This document shows positions 1 through 6,400 of a DNA stretch of 12,594 nucleotides, piece by piece. The notes below the pieces were generated by a model that searched no databases, had not been told where the DNA came from, and saw only the letters and a program-made list of their open reading frames with translations. The stretch spans positions 1-12,594 of the forward strand of contig JAEDFL010000051.1 in assembly GCA_016292785.1 (NCBI GenBank), written 5' to 3'. The DNA is from Clostridiaceae bacterium. Lineage in GTDB: Bacteria; Bacillota; Clostridia; Oscillospirales; Acutalibacteraceae. The position numbers and the translations under genes are program-made. Each line of letters starts with the position of its first letter. Position 1 is the first letter of the stretch.

Positions 1-541
1 CGTTCAGCGTTTGGATATGCCACAGGCTTTTGCGGGTGATGGAACGGAAGGTCAGTGAGCAGAAAAAGTCGATGAGGAAGATTTTCGGTATGTAAAAGAG
101 TTGTCCTTTGCGGAACGATTTCAGTTCCCCACGGTTGCACCAATTATTGATTGTAGTTTTGGCGTAGCCGGTCAGAGCGACAACATCCTGCACGGTCACT
201 ACATCTTTATATTTGCTGAGCAGTTTGGCGTAATAGTCGTGCATTTGCTGGAGTACATCCTCGGGCAATTCCTTGGAGAGCTTCGCCACATAATGACCTC
301 CGTACCATCCCCTCGGTGCAGAATAGAGTTCGGGATAAACGGCTCGTTCTTCAAGATACGCCTTGACATCCTCTTTTTTGATTTTATAGCACCTTGTTTT
401 CTTGCCTGACCACTCGCAGGGCACCTTGCCGCTTTTGAGCAGATGCAATGCAGTGGATTTGCTGATATGGCAAAGGCGATAAAACTGATCCTTATTCATC
501 ACATCGGGAACGCTGTCCCAGTCAATCGGTAAATTCTTCAT
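1..541 (-). CDS. Partial DNA-binding protein with two helix-turn-helix domains (excisionase/MerR-like), from a mobile element
   Basis: The reading frame starts at an ATG (539-541) behind a good ribosome binding site, GAGGTG at 548-553, and stays open to the window edge, giving 180 residues without the C-terminus. It opens MKNLPIDWDSVPDVMNKDQF. Two similar segments are visible: residues about 15-60 (MNKDQFYRLCHISKSTALHL, then a basic wing and KKEDVKAYLEE) and residues about 118-165 (TVQDVVALTGYAKTTINNWC, then a wing with FYIPKIFLIDF). Both have the pattern 'tv.dvA.l.gvs..Ti..W...G.l....g..y.i....l..fl' of the HTH_17/excisionase group of the MerR superfamily. No membrane segment or enzyme motif is seen. 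It is the gene nearest the attachment site and reads into the element, so a role in excision control or element gene regulation is likely, but this is inference. It could also be a plain transcription factor. Confidence 0.75.
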   Translation of the reverse strand, partial: MKNLPIDWDSVPDVMNKDQFYRLCHISKSTALHLLKSGKVPCEWSGKKTRCYKIKKEDVKAYLEERAVYPELYSAPRGWYGGHYVAKLSKELPEDVLQQMHDYYAKLLSKYKDVVTVQDVVALTGYAKTTINNWCNRGELKSFRKGQLFYIPKIFLIDFFCSLTFRSITRKSLWHIQTLN

Positions 542-544
542 CTG

Positions 545-595
545 ATACACCTCAAAAATAGATTTCGTCGGTTTGAAGTCCTTTCTGCGGTGTAT
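545..595 (-). promoter_or_regulatory. Inverted repeat able to mask the ribosome binding site of the HTH gene
   Basis: ATACACC (545-551) and GGTGTAT (589-595) are perfect 7-bp inverted repeats separated by 37 bp. In the mRNA of the minus-strand HTH gene the downstream arm covers the GAGGTG ribosome binding site, so the leader could fold back and hide it. The loop is long and the stem short, so this may be chance. No convincing sigma-A promoter was found upstream of the gene. Confidence 0.25.
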
Positions 596-619
596 GTAAT
601 TTTGTATTGCCTTCTCTCG

Positions 620-652
620 TGATTTCTCTCCTGTCTCCCCTGATTTCTCTCC
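620..652. repeat. 12-bp direct repeat, 21-bp period
   Basis: TGATTTCTCTCC occurs at 620-631 and again at 641-652, exactly 21 bp apart (two helical turns), in a pyrimidine-rich strand between the HTH gene and the attachment site. Such phased repeats can be binding sites for a regulator or for integrase/excisionase; the function is not shown by the sequence. Confidence 0.6.
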
Positions 653-653
653 A

Positions 654-675
654 AAATCGGCAAAAATGCCGATTT
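654..675. repeat. Perfect 8-bp hairpin AAATCGGC/GCCGATTT
   Basis: AAATCGGC (654-661) and GCCGATTT (668-675) pair around a 6-nt loop. No T-tract follows on either strand, so this is not an obvious terminator. It may be a protein-binding palindrome of the element. Confidence 0.45.
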
Positions 676-705
676 GAACCCACTTTGAAAAAATGCAGTC
701 GTAAC

Positions 706-735
706 AAGGCTTTAAGGGCGAAAAAGCCTTATTTT
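706..735 (+). terminator. Possible weak rho-independent terminator in the element end
   Basis: AAGGCTTT (706-713) pairs with AAAGCCTT (723-730) around a 9-nt loop and is followed by ATTTTAT on the plus strand. The T-run is short and no plus-strand gene precedes it, so it would act only on transcription coming toward the tRNA remnant. Confidence is low. Confidence 0.3.
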
Positions 736-758
736 ATGCGGCTTTTGGCTCAGACGAG

Positions 759-797
759 ACGACCTGAAACTGACACGAAACGACCGGAAGTTGACAC
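759..797. repeat. Two 18-bp direct repeats next to the att site (integrase arm-site-like)
   Basis: ACGACCTGAAACTGACAC (759-776) and ACGACCGGAAGTTGACAC (780-797) agree at 15 of 18 positions and are offset by 21 bp, so they face the same side of the helix. They lie 14 bp from the tRNA anticodon loop where the element ends. Tandem direct repeats just inside an element end are the usual layout of arm-type binding sites of tyrosine integrases or of excisionase sites. The repeat is seen; the binding role is inferred. Confidence 0.5.
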
Positions 798-810
798 GCT
801 GACTAAAAGA

Positions 811-865
811 CTCGAAATGCTGTGTACGTAATGTACCTAGGGTTCGAATCCCTAACTCTCCGCCA
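811..865 (+). pseudogene. 3' half of tRNA-Ser(CGA), left as attachment-site remnant
   Basis: The sequence has the anticodon loop CTCGAAA (811-817, anticodon CGA at 813-815), the 3' anticodon strand TGCTG, a long variable arm with GTAC (824-827) pairing GTAC (833-836), the T-arm TAGGG-TTCGAAT-CCCTA (838-854), the 3' acceptor strand ACTCTCC (855-861), discriminator G862 and an encoded CCA (863-865). The long variable arm, anticodon and discriminator G all indicate a class II serine tRNA reading UCG. The 5' acceptor strand (expected GGAGAGT), the D-arm and a 5' anticodon strand complementary to TGCTG are absent upstream, where element DNA lies. It is therefore not a functional tRNA. The chromosomal 3' half was displaced by integration, and the intact tRNA-Ser should sit at the far end of the element. 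Confidence 0.85.
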
Positions 866-903
866 AAAGGAAGAGTGTAGTGAAAGCTATACTCTTTCTT
901 TTT
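865..903 (+). terminator. tRNA-Ser terminator hairpin (first repeat unit)
   Basis: Directly after the CCA, AAAAGGAAGAGTGTAG (865-880) pairs with CTATACTCTTTCTTTT (887-902) around the loop TGAAAG, with two G-T wobbles, and the 3' side is T-rich and ends in TTTTT. Position and shape fit the native terminator of the displaced tRNA gene. The hairpin recurs in the second and third repeat units with base changes (TATACTC to TATGCTC) that keep the stem, using wobble pairs. Confidence 0.65.
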
Positions 904-928
904 AGTTAGGGATTCGAACAAGGAGGGA

Positions 929-1018
929 GCAAGCGCAGCTTGCGGAAGAAAACAGTCCGGCGGACTGTTTTCGCCGACGTGGCAACGAGCGAAGCGAGGC
1001 GATAGGTGCGGCAGCACC
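929..1018. repeat. Palindrome cluster inside repeat unit (copied in unit 2 at 1106-1195)
   Basis: Three hairpins follow each other: GCAAGC-GCA-GCTTGC (929-943), GAAAACAGTCCG-G-CGGACTGTTTTC (948-972, 12-bp perfect arms) and GGTGC-GGCA-GCACC (1005-1018). The block is intact in unit 2, and only the first hairpin survives in unit 3. Such compact strings of palindromes are typical of REP/MITE-like repeats or structured RNA. No coding role is supported. Further copies elsewhere in the genome would be expected if it is a dispersed repeat, which this window cannot show. Confidence 0.7.
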
Positions 1019-1297
1019 GGAAAAATCCCTAACTCTCCGCCAAAAGGAAGAGTGTAGTAAAAGCTATGCTCTTTCTTTTTGGTTAGGGATTAGAACAAGG
1101 AGGGAGCAAGCGCAGCTTGCGGAAGAAAACAGTCCGGCGGACTGTTTTCGCCGACGTGGCAACGAGCGAAGCGAGGCGATAGGTGCGGCAGCACCGGAAA
1201 AATCCCTAACTCTCCGCCAAAAGGAAGAGTGTAGTGAAAGCTATGCTCTTTCTTTTTAGTTAGGGATTCAAACAAGGAGGGAGCAAGCGCAGCTTGC

Positions 1298-1342
1298 AAA
1301 AAAGGCTGTCTCACTTGGAAAAAGTGAGGCAGCCCCATTTTT
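1298..1342. terminator. Bidirectional rho-independent terminator
   Basis: GGCTGTCTCACTT (1304-1316) pairs with AAGTGAGGCAGCC (1322-1334), a 13-bp stem with one wobble and a 5-nt loop. On the minus strand it is followed by six T (A-run 1298-1303), right for ending the phosphoribosyltransferase-like gene that stops 30 bp away at 1365. On the plus strand it is followed by CCATTTTT, so it also ends transcription through the repeat array. It joins abruptly to the truncated third repeat unit. Confidence 0.85.
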
Positions 1343-1364
1343 ATAAGTTTATATTGATTAGCTT

Positions 1365-2006
1365 TTACAGCATCGAACAGCCAAAGCTGTTGATGAGGGC
1401 ATCGATACGTTCGCCCCTCCTGCAAAGAGGACAGTCAACCGCAGAATGGCTCTCATAATCGGGAAGATCGTGCGGATTGAATACCGACGCGATCTGGAAG
1501 TCCTCGTACTCTTTCATCGTGGCAAAAATCGAAGCAATGCCCACCGGAGTGCCCGAATAGTAACGGATCGCCTCAAAAGCGTTCTGAGCCGTACTTCCGG
1601 TAACGACCGATGCCGCAAAAACAAGCACATTCTTACCTGCTATCATATGCACTATGTTGTCACGGAACATAAGCTGGTTCGACGCCGTATATTCGGGGGC
1701 AAGAATGTTGATCGGTCTGTGAGCATTGATACTCGCAAGGTCGCTCCTTGTCAGCTCTCTTGCAAGGCAGGTTCCTATAACCTCTGTACCGTCAAGGCAA
1801 AGGATCGTGTCGATTTCCGTTTGGAGTTTATAGCTCGGCGCAATAGCCTGAGCAACTGCTCTTGCCTCGGAAAGGCACGACTTCTGTGACGTGATGTCTA
1901 TATAATAATTCAGGTGGCTTCTTCCTGCAACAAAGTGTCCCTTATAGCCGGTAAGATAGAGGTAAGGGCTCTTGGTTTCAATTCTGAATTTTTCACTTAA
2001 TGCCAT
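1365..2006 (-). CDS. Orotate phosphoribosyltransferase-like protein lacking the catalytic acidic pair
   Basis: The product is 213 residues and soluble, with no signal peptide. The segment at 127-140 (VLVFAASVVTGSTA) lies where type I phosphoribosyltransferases carry the PRPP-binding loop, usually hydrophobic residues, then an acidic pair, then a T-T-G-G-S/T motif. The T-G-S-T part is kept, but the acidic pair is replaced by Ala131-Ala132. The 'DGTEVIG' segment (72-78) and the length fit an OPRT-like fold. A C-terminal CPLC pair (Cys192, Cys195) is an addition that could bind metal. The start is supported by GAGGAG 7 nt upstream of the ATG. It lies 89 bp after sdaA with its own promoter in the gap, and ends at a terminator. 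It is probably not a normal PyrE; a weak, altered or regulatory phosphoribosyltransferase is possible. The family call is fairly sure, the activity unknown. Confidence 0.7.
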   Translation of the reverse strand: MALSEKFRIETKSPYLYLTGYKGHFVAGRSHLNYYIDITSQKSCLSEARAVAQAIAPSYKLQTEIDTILCLDGTEVIGTCLARELTRSDLASINAHRPINILAPEYTASNQLMFRDNIVHMIAGKNVLVFAASVVTGSTAQNAFEAIRYYSGTPVGIASIFATMKEYEDFQIASVFNPHDLPDYESHSAVDCPLCRRGERIDALINSFGCSML

Positions 2007-2059
2007 AATGATTCTCCTCTCATTTAACCGCCGAAACGGTCACTCATATGGTTTATTTT

Positions 2060-2088
2060 ATTCTATCACGGTAAAAAAATAATTGCAA
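2060..2088 (-). promoter_or_regulatory. Sigma-A promoter of the phosphoribosyltransferase-like gene
   Basis: On the minus strand, TTGCAA (2083-2088), a 17-bp spacer and TAGAAT (2060-2065), with TG one base before the -10 (extended -10). The predicted start near 2053 gives a leader of about 47 nt containing a small ACCG/CGGT hairpin. No terminator is seen after sdaA, so readthrough from sdaA is also possible. Confidence 0.65.
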
Positions 2089-2095
2089 TAGCTTT

Positions 2096-3310
2096 TTATT
2101 TTATTCTCAGGGTTGCCAGTCCGCCCTCAGCGGTTTCTCTGTATCTTCCCGGTATATCCTTACCGGTCATTCTCATAACATTGATAACCTCATCAACCGA
2201 TATCTTTCTTGAATCGCTGAGAAAGCTTGCAAGACTTACGGCGTTTATCGCCCTCATCGCCGCAACTGCGTTTCTCTCGATGCACGGGATCTGCACCAGT
2301 CCGCATATCGGATCACAGGTCAGCCCGAGGTGATGCTCAACAGCTATCTCCGCCGCATACTCGATCTTGCCTATCTCAAGCGAAAACAGCTCTCCGAGCG
2401 CCGCCGAAGCCATGGCGCAAGCTGTTCCGATTTCCGCCTGACAGCCACATTCACTGCCGGAAATGGAAGCGTTGGTCTTTATCAGATTTCCGATTATTCC
2501 GCCTGTTTCAAGGGCTTTGACAATCTCGAGGTCGCTGTATCCCCTTTTCATCTGCTGATAATAAAGCACCGCCGGCATAACTCCTGCGGCTCCGCAGGTT
2601 GGGGCGGTAACAATAATCTCACCGTCCGCATTCTGCTCGCTTACGGCAAAGGCATAGGCGGAAACCTCACGGTTTTCTTTTGTCTGTGCGCTCTCATCAA
2701 TGTGCTGCTGTGAAAAAAGATGCTTCGCCTTTCTTCTGACATTGAGCCCGCCCGGCAGAACTCCCTCGGTTGCAAGTCCGAGATGTATGCTCGACTTCAT
2801 CTGATTCCATATTCCCAGCATATAATCTCTGATATCCGTACCTTCAACTTCCTCGACAAATTGCCAAAGCCTCATATTCTTATTTTTGCAGTATTCGGAA
2901 ATATCGGCAAAAGTTGAAAGCTCATACACCTTCGGAGGATCAACATTTTTGTAGCCTAATATCTCAATTTTTCCTCCGCCGACGCTCAGCACTCGAATGC
3001 TTTTTATCTCCTTGCCGTCCTTGTAGGCAAAAAGATCCATCGTGTTCGGATGAGGAAGCTCAGTCACCTCATTGTCAAAAACAACCTCGCATGGTATAGG
3101 ATCAAATGTCACCTTTATTACCTTATCCGTGCCGTGTCCTACGCCCGTTTTTGACAGTGAGCCATACAGAACAGCCTTGAACCGGTCGGCATCGGGATTA
3201 TGCTCCTTGAATATTTTACATGCCTTTTCGGGTCCCATCGTGTGTGAGCTGGACGGTCCTCTGCCGATTTTATACAGCTCTTTCAGCGACTCCATTCTTT
3301 TCACTTCCAT
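2096..3310 (-). CDS. sdaA: L-serine dehydratase (L-serine ammonia-lyase), iron-sulfur type, single chain
   Basis: This cytosolic enzyme deaminates L-serine to pyruvate and ammonia using a [4Fe-4S] cluster rather than pyridoxal phosphate. The N-terminal beta domain carries GPSSSHTMGP (residues 18-27), and the C-terminal alpha domain carries TAPTCGAAGVMPA (235-247), SGSECGCQAEIGTACAMASA (284-303) and LTCDPICGLVQIPCIERNA (330-348). By the known structure of this family the likely cluster ligands are Cys290, Cys332 and Cys343. At 404 residues both domains are in one chain, as in E. coli SdaA (about 454) but somewhat shorter, and unlike the split SdaAA/SdaAB of Bacillus; no ACT domain is visible. 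The ATG at 3310 is chosen over Met6 because GGAGGGG lies 5 nt upstream of it, while Met6 has only a weak site. It sits 128 bp after rpoC, behind the rpoC terminator, with its own promoter. Confidence 0.95.
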   Translation of the reverse strand: MEVKRMESLKELYKIGRGPSSSHTMGPEKACKIFKEHNPDADRFKAVLYGSLSKTGVGHGTDKVIKVTFDPIPCEVVFDNEVTELPHPNTMDLFAYKDGKEIKSIRVLSVGGGKIEILGYKNVDPPKVYELSTFADISEYCKNKNMRLWQFVEEVEGTDIRDYMLGIWNQMKSSIHLGLATEGVLPGGLNVRRKAKHLFSQQHIDESAQTKENREVSAYAFAVSEQNADGEIIVTAPTCGAAGVMPAVLYYQQMKRGYSDLEIVKALETGGIIGNLIKTNASISGSECGCQAEIGTACAMASAALGELFSLEIGKIEYAAEIAVEHHLGLTCDPICGLVQIPCIERNAVAAMRAINAVSLASFLSDSRKISVDEVINVMRMTGKDIPGRYRETAEGGLATLRIK

Positions 3311-3342
3311 AAAGTCCCCTCCGAAGTTTTGTTTTCATTACT

Positions 3343-3371
3343 ATATTATCATTTTGTCCGGATTTTTACAA
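3343..3371 (-). promoter_or_regulatory. Sigma-A promoter of sdaA
   Basis: On the minus strand, TTGTAA (3366-3371), a 17-bp spacer ending in TGA, and TAATAT (3343-3348), that is a -10 with the extended TG element. The predicted transcript start near 3336 leaves a short leader of about 26 nt that holds the GGAGGGG ribosome binding site. No riboswitch-sized leader exists. Confidence 0.55.
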
Positions 3372-3381
3372 TAATATCAGC

Positions 3382-3418
3382 AAAAAAATATGACTTGTAT
3401 CGTTTTGATACAAGCCAT
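3382..3418 (-). terminator. Rho-independent terminator of rpoBC
   Basis: On the minus strand, ATGGCTTGTATC (3418-3407) pairs with GATACAAGTCAT (3401-3390), a 12-bp stem with one wobble and a 5-nt loop, followed by ATTTTTTT (3382-3389). It begins about 20 bp after the rpoC stop codon and separates the polymerase operon from sdaA. Confidence 0.9.
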
Positions 3419-3438
3419 ACTTTTATTTTATACAGTTA

Positions 3439-6400
3439 TTATACACCTTTGAGAAGATCGCCGAGTACGGTTGTTGAGTGTTCCTCGGTCGGTTTAAGCT
3501 CAACCTCGGAATAGCATCTCATACCTGTACCTGACGGGAGAAGCTTACCGATGATAACATTCTCCTTGAGTCCGAGAAGCGGATCGGTCTTGCCCTTGAT
3601 AGCCGCATCGGTGAGAACTCTCGTTGTCTCCTGGAAGGAAGCCGCCGAAAGGAACGACTCTGTTGCAAGGGAAGCCTTGGTGATACCCATAAGCGTCGGA
3701 ACGCAGGTTGCGTAATTCGGCTCTCTGCCCTCTTCCTCGGCTTTCGCCTTGACCTTGTCGTTGGCAACGTAAAACTCGTGCTTTTCAACAATCGAGCCGG
3801 GCAGGAATTCGGTATCGCCGGAATCCTCGATCTTGACCTTACGCATCATCTGACGGACGATAACCTCGATGTGCTTATCGTTGATATCAACACCCTGAGT
3901 ACGGTATGTTTTCTGAACCTCACGGATAAGGTAATCATGAACGGCTGAAACGCCTCTGATGGCAAGAACGTCGTGCGGATTGGGTGCGCCGTCGGTAAGA
4001 GCCTGACCCTTTGTTACACGGTCGCCCTCCTTGACGATCTCACGGAAGCCGTAAGGAATGAGGTAGGACTTGGAGTCGCCGTTTTCGCTGTCTGTGATGA
4101 CAACGTGACGGCTCTTCTTAACCTCCTCAAACGAAACTGTACCCGAAATCTCCGAAAGGATCGCAAGAGCCTTCGGCTTTCTTGCCTCGAACAATTCCTC
4201 GATACGGGGAAGACCCTGTGTGATATCGCCGGCATCCTTAGCACCGCCGGTATGGAACGTTCTCATTGTAAGCTGTGTACCGGGTTCACCGATGGACTGT
4301 GCGGCGATGATACCGACAGCTTCACCGATCGTTACAGGATTACCTGTTGCAAGGTTGGAGCCGTAGCACTTGATACATACGCCGTGCTCTGTCTTACAGG
4401 TGAGGAGCGAACGGATAACAACGGAAGCTACCGAGCCTTCCTCTGCCTCGCCTGCGTCTATCTTTGCCTGATGGAGAGCCTTTGCATGATTTGCAACACG
4501 CTCTGCGTCCTCGGCTTTCATCATTCTGGTGTTATCCATGATGACCTCGCCCGTCTGCTCGTCAACATAATCATTGAGCAGATAACGTCCGGTAAGACGC
4601 TCGGCAAGATCAACGATCTTACGGTTGCCGTGGTAGATGTCGTAAACCTCGACGCCCTCTGTGCAGCCGCAGTCCTCCTCACGGATGATACATTCCTGAG
4701 AAACGTCAACAAGACGACGTGTAAGGTAACCTGAGTCGGCTGTTCGCAGAGCCGTATCGGCAAGTCCTTTACGGGCACCACGGGAAGAAATGAAGTATTC
4801 AAGTATATTAAGTCCCTCACGGTAGTTAGCCTTGATGGGAACCTCGATTGTTTTACCTGCTGTGTTTGCGATAAGACCACGCATACCGGCAAGCTGACGA
4901 AGCTGAGAATCGTTACCACGGGCACCGGAATCAAGCATCATATTGATCGGGTTGTACTTGTCGAAGTTTGCCTTGAGTTCCTTGGCAACCTCCTGAGTGC
5001 AGTTCTCCCAGATCTCGATGACCTTATCCGAACGCTCGGAGTTGGTAATAAGTCCTCGTTCATAGTTGCGGTTGACCTTATCAATCTTAGCTTCTGCCTC
5101 AGCGATAAGCTCTGCCTTCTTCGGCGGAATTGTAGCGTCGAAAGCCGCAACGGTGATACCGCTTCGTGTGGAGTGCTTATATCCCTGAGCCTTGATATTA
5201 TCAAGCATTTCCGCAGCTACGGCTGTGCCGTGAACACGGATACACTTGTCAATGATCTTGCCGAGATTGCCCTTCTTAACAAGGAAGTCAACCTCAAGCT
5301 TGAACATACTGTCGATATCTTCGGGGTTACGCTCAACAAATCCGAGATCCTGCGGAATAGGATTGTTGAAGATAACCTTACCGAGAGTTGTCGGAACAAG
5401 ACGTGTGTATTCAACACCGTTGATCGTCTTCGTCATACGAATCTTGATTGACGAATGGAGGGTGATAATGCCCTCATCGTATGCCATAATAGCTTCCTCA
5501 ACGTCACGGAAAGCCTTGCCCTCGCCGGGTTCGCCCGGCTTCTCAAGAGTAAGGTAGTAGGAGCCGAGGATCATATCCTGAGTCGGAACGGCAACAGGAC
5601 GTCCGTCCGAAGGCTTGAGGAGGTTGTTAGCGGCAAGCATGAGGAATCTCGCCTCAGCCTGAGCCTCTGCCGAAAGAGGAACGTGAACAGCCATCTGGTC
5701 ACCGTCGAAGTCGGCGTTGAAAGCCGTACATACGAGAGGATGAAGCTTGATGGCACGTCCCTCGACAAGAACAGGCTCGAATGCTTGGATACCGAGTCTG
5801 TGAAGCGTAGGAGCACGGTTGAGCATTACAGGGTGATCCTTGATAACGACCTCAAGTGCGTCCCAGACCTCGGGATGTACCTTTTCAACCATCTTTCTCG
5901 CAGACTTGACGTTGCCTGCCTTTTCTGTTTCAACAAGACGCTTCATTACGAAGGGCTTGAACAGCTCAAGAGCCATCTCCTTGGGAAGACCGCACTGGTA
6001 AAGCTTGAGCTCAGGACCGACGACGATAACCGAACGGCCTGAATAGTCAACACGCTTACCGAGAAGGTTCTGACGGAAGCGTCCCTGCTTACCTTTAAGC
6101 ATATCGGAAAGAGACTTGAGTGCTCTGTTATTCGGACCTGTAACGGGACGTCCACGTCTGCCGTTGTCAATCAGGGCGTCAACAGCCTCCTGAAGCATTC
6201 TCTTTTCGTTGCGAACGATAATATCGGGTGCGCCAAGCTCAAGGAGCTTTTTAAGGCGGTTGTTACGGTTGATGACACGGCGGTAAAGATCGTTAAGGTC
6301 AGATGTTGCAAATCTGCCGCCGTCGAGCTGAACCATAGGACGGATATCCGGCGGAATTACCGGAATAACATCGAGGATCATCCACTCAGGCTTGTTGCCG

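Larger units (their letters stand above)
1..811. mobile_element. End of an integrated genetic element inserted in a tRNA-Ser gene (other end outside window)
   Basis: Everything left of the tRNA-Ser remnant appears foreign to it: the tRNA sequence is broken exactly in the anticodon loop, a known crossover site of tyrosine recombinases. The adjacent sequence holds short direct repeats like arm-type integrase sites and an excisionase-like gene. The integrase itself is not in view. The boundary near 811 is inferred from where pairing of the tRNA anticodon stem fails; the true crossover could lie a few bases inside the tRNA half. Whether this is a prophage, an ICE or an island cannot be told from this piece. 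Confidence 0.6.
847..1297 (+). repeat. Tandem array of 177-bp units, each starting with 19 nt of tRNA-Ser 3' end
   Basis: Units run 847-1023, 1024-1200 and 1201-1297 (97 bp, truncated), with an exact 177-bp period. Each begins with AATCCCTAACTCTCCGCCA, the final 19 nt of the tRNA, identical in all three. Next come a terminator-like hairpin, a reverse-oriented copy of the tRNA T-arm region (AGTTAGGGATTCGAAC in unit 1), and a GC-rich block with several palindromes. Units 1 and 2 differ at only about four positions, all in the hairpin/reverse-T-arm part, so the duplication is recent or homogenised. Minus-strand open frames across the array just repeat the same peptide and are artefacts. The arrangement resembles the E. 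coli tyrT 178-bp repeats. The array lies on the chromosomal side of the attachment site, so it predates or is independent of the integrated element. Confidence 0.9.

Noticed and set aside
607..831. Plus-strand frame of 74 codons in the element end
   Set aside because: Low-complexity composition; it covers the direct repeats and runs into the tRNA remnant, with no ribosome binding site and no recognisable protein.
777..865. Complete tRNA-Ser gene
   Set aside because: No 5' acceptor strand GGAGAGT, D-arm or 5' anticodon strand complementary to TGCTG is present in the right place upstream.
847..1297. CRISPR array
   Set aside because: The unit is 177 bp and the whole unit repeats, with no short repeat alternating with unique spacers and no cas gene.
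847..1297. Tandem copies of the tRNA end acting as multiple integration targets for the left-hand element
   Set aside because: The 19-nt tags do not include the anticodon loop where that element recombined, so the extra copies lack the presumed crossover core.
712..1425. Two minus-strand open frames (712-1017 and 1090-1425) with shared peptide segments
   Set aside because: They run through the 177-bp repeats and the tRNA remnant; the shared peptide is only the repeat translated twice, there is no ribosome binding site, and hairpins and the tRNA sequence explain the conservation.
1446..1889. Plus-strand frame of 147 codons opposite the phosphoribosyltransferase-like gene
   Set aside because: Antisense shadow of a well-supported gene, with no ribosome binding site and no family resemblance.
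3973..4734. Long plus-strand frame of 253 codons opposite rpoC (a similar one of 271 codons lies opposite rpoB at 8524-9339)
   Set aside because: Antisense shadows produced by the codon bias of the strongly conserved polymerase genes; Cys/Leu/Thr-rich translations without domains.
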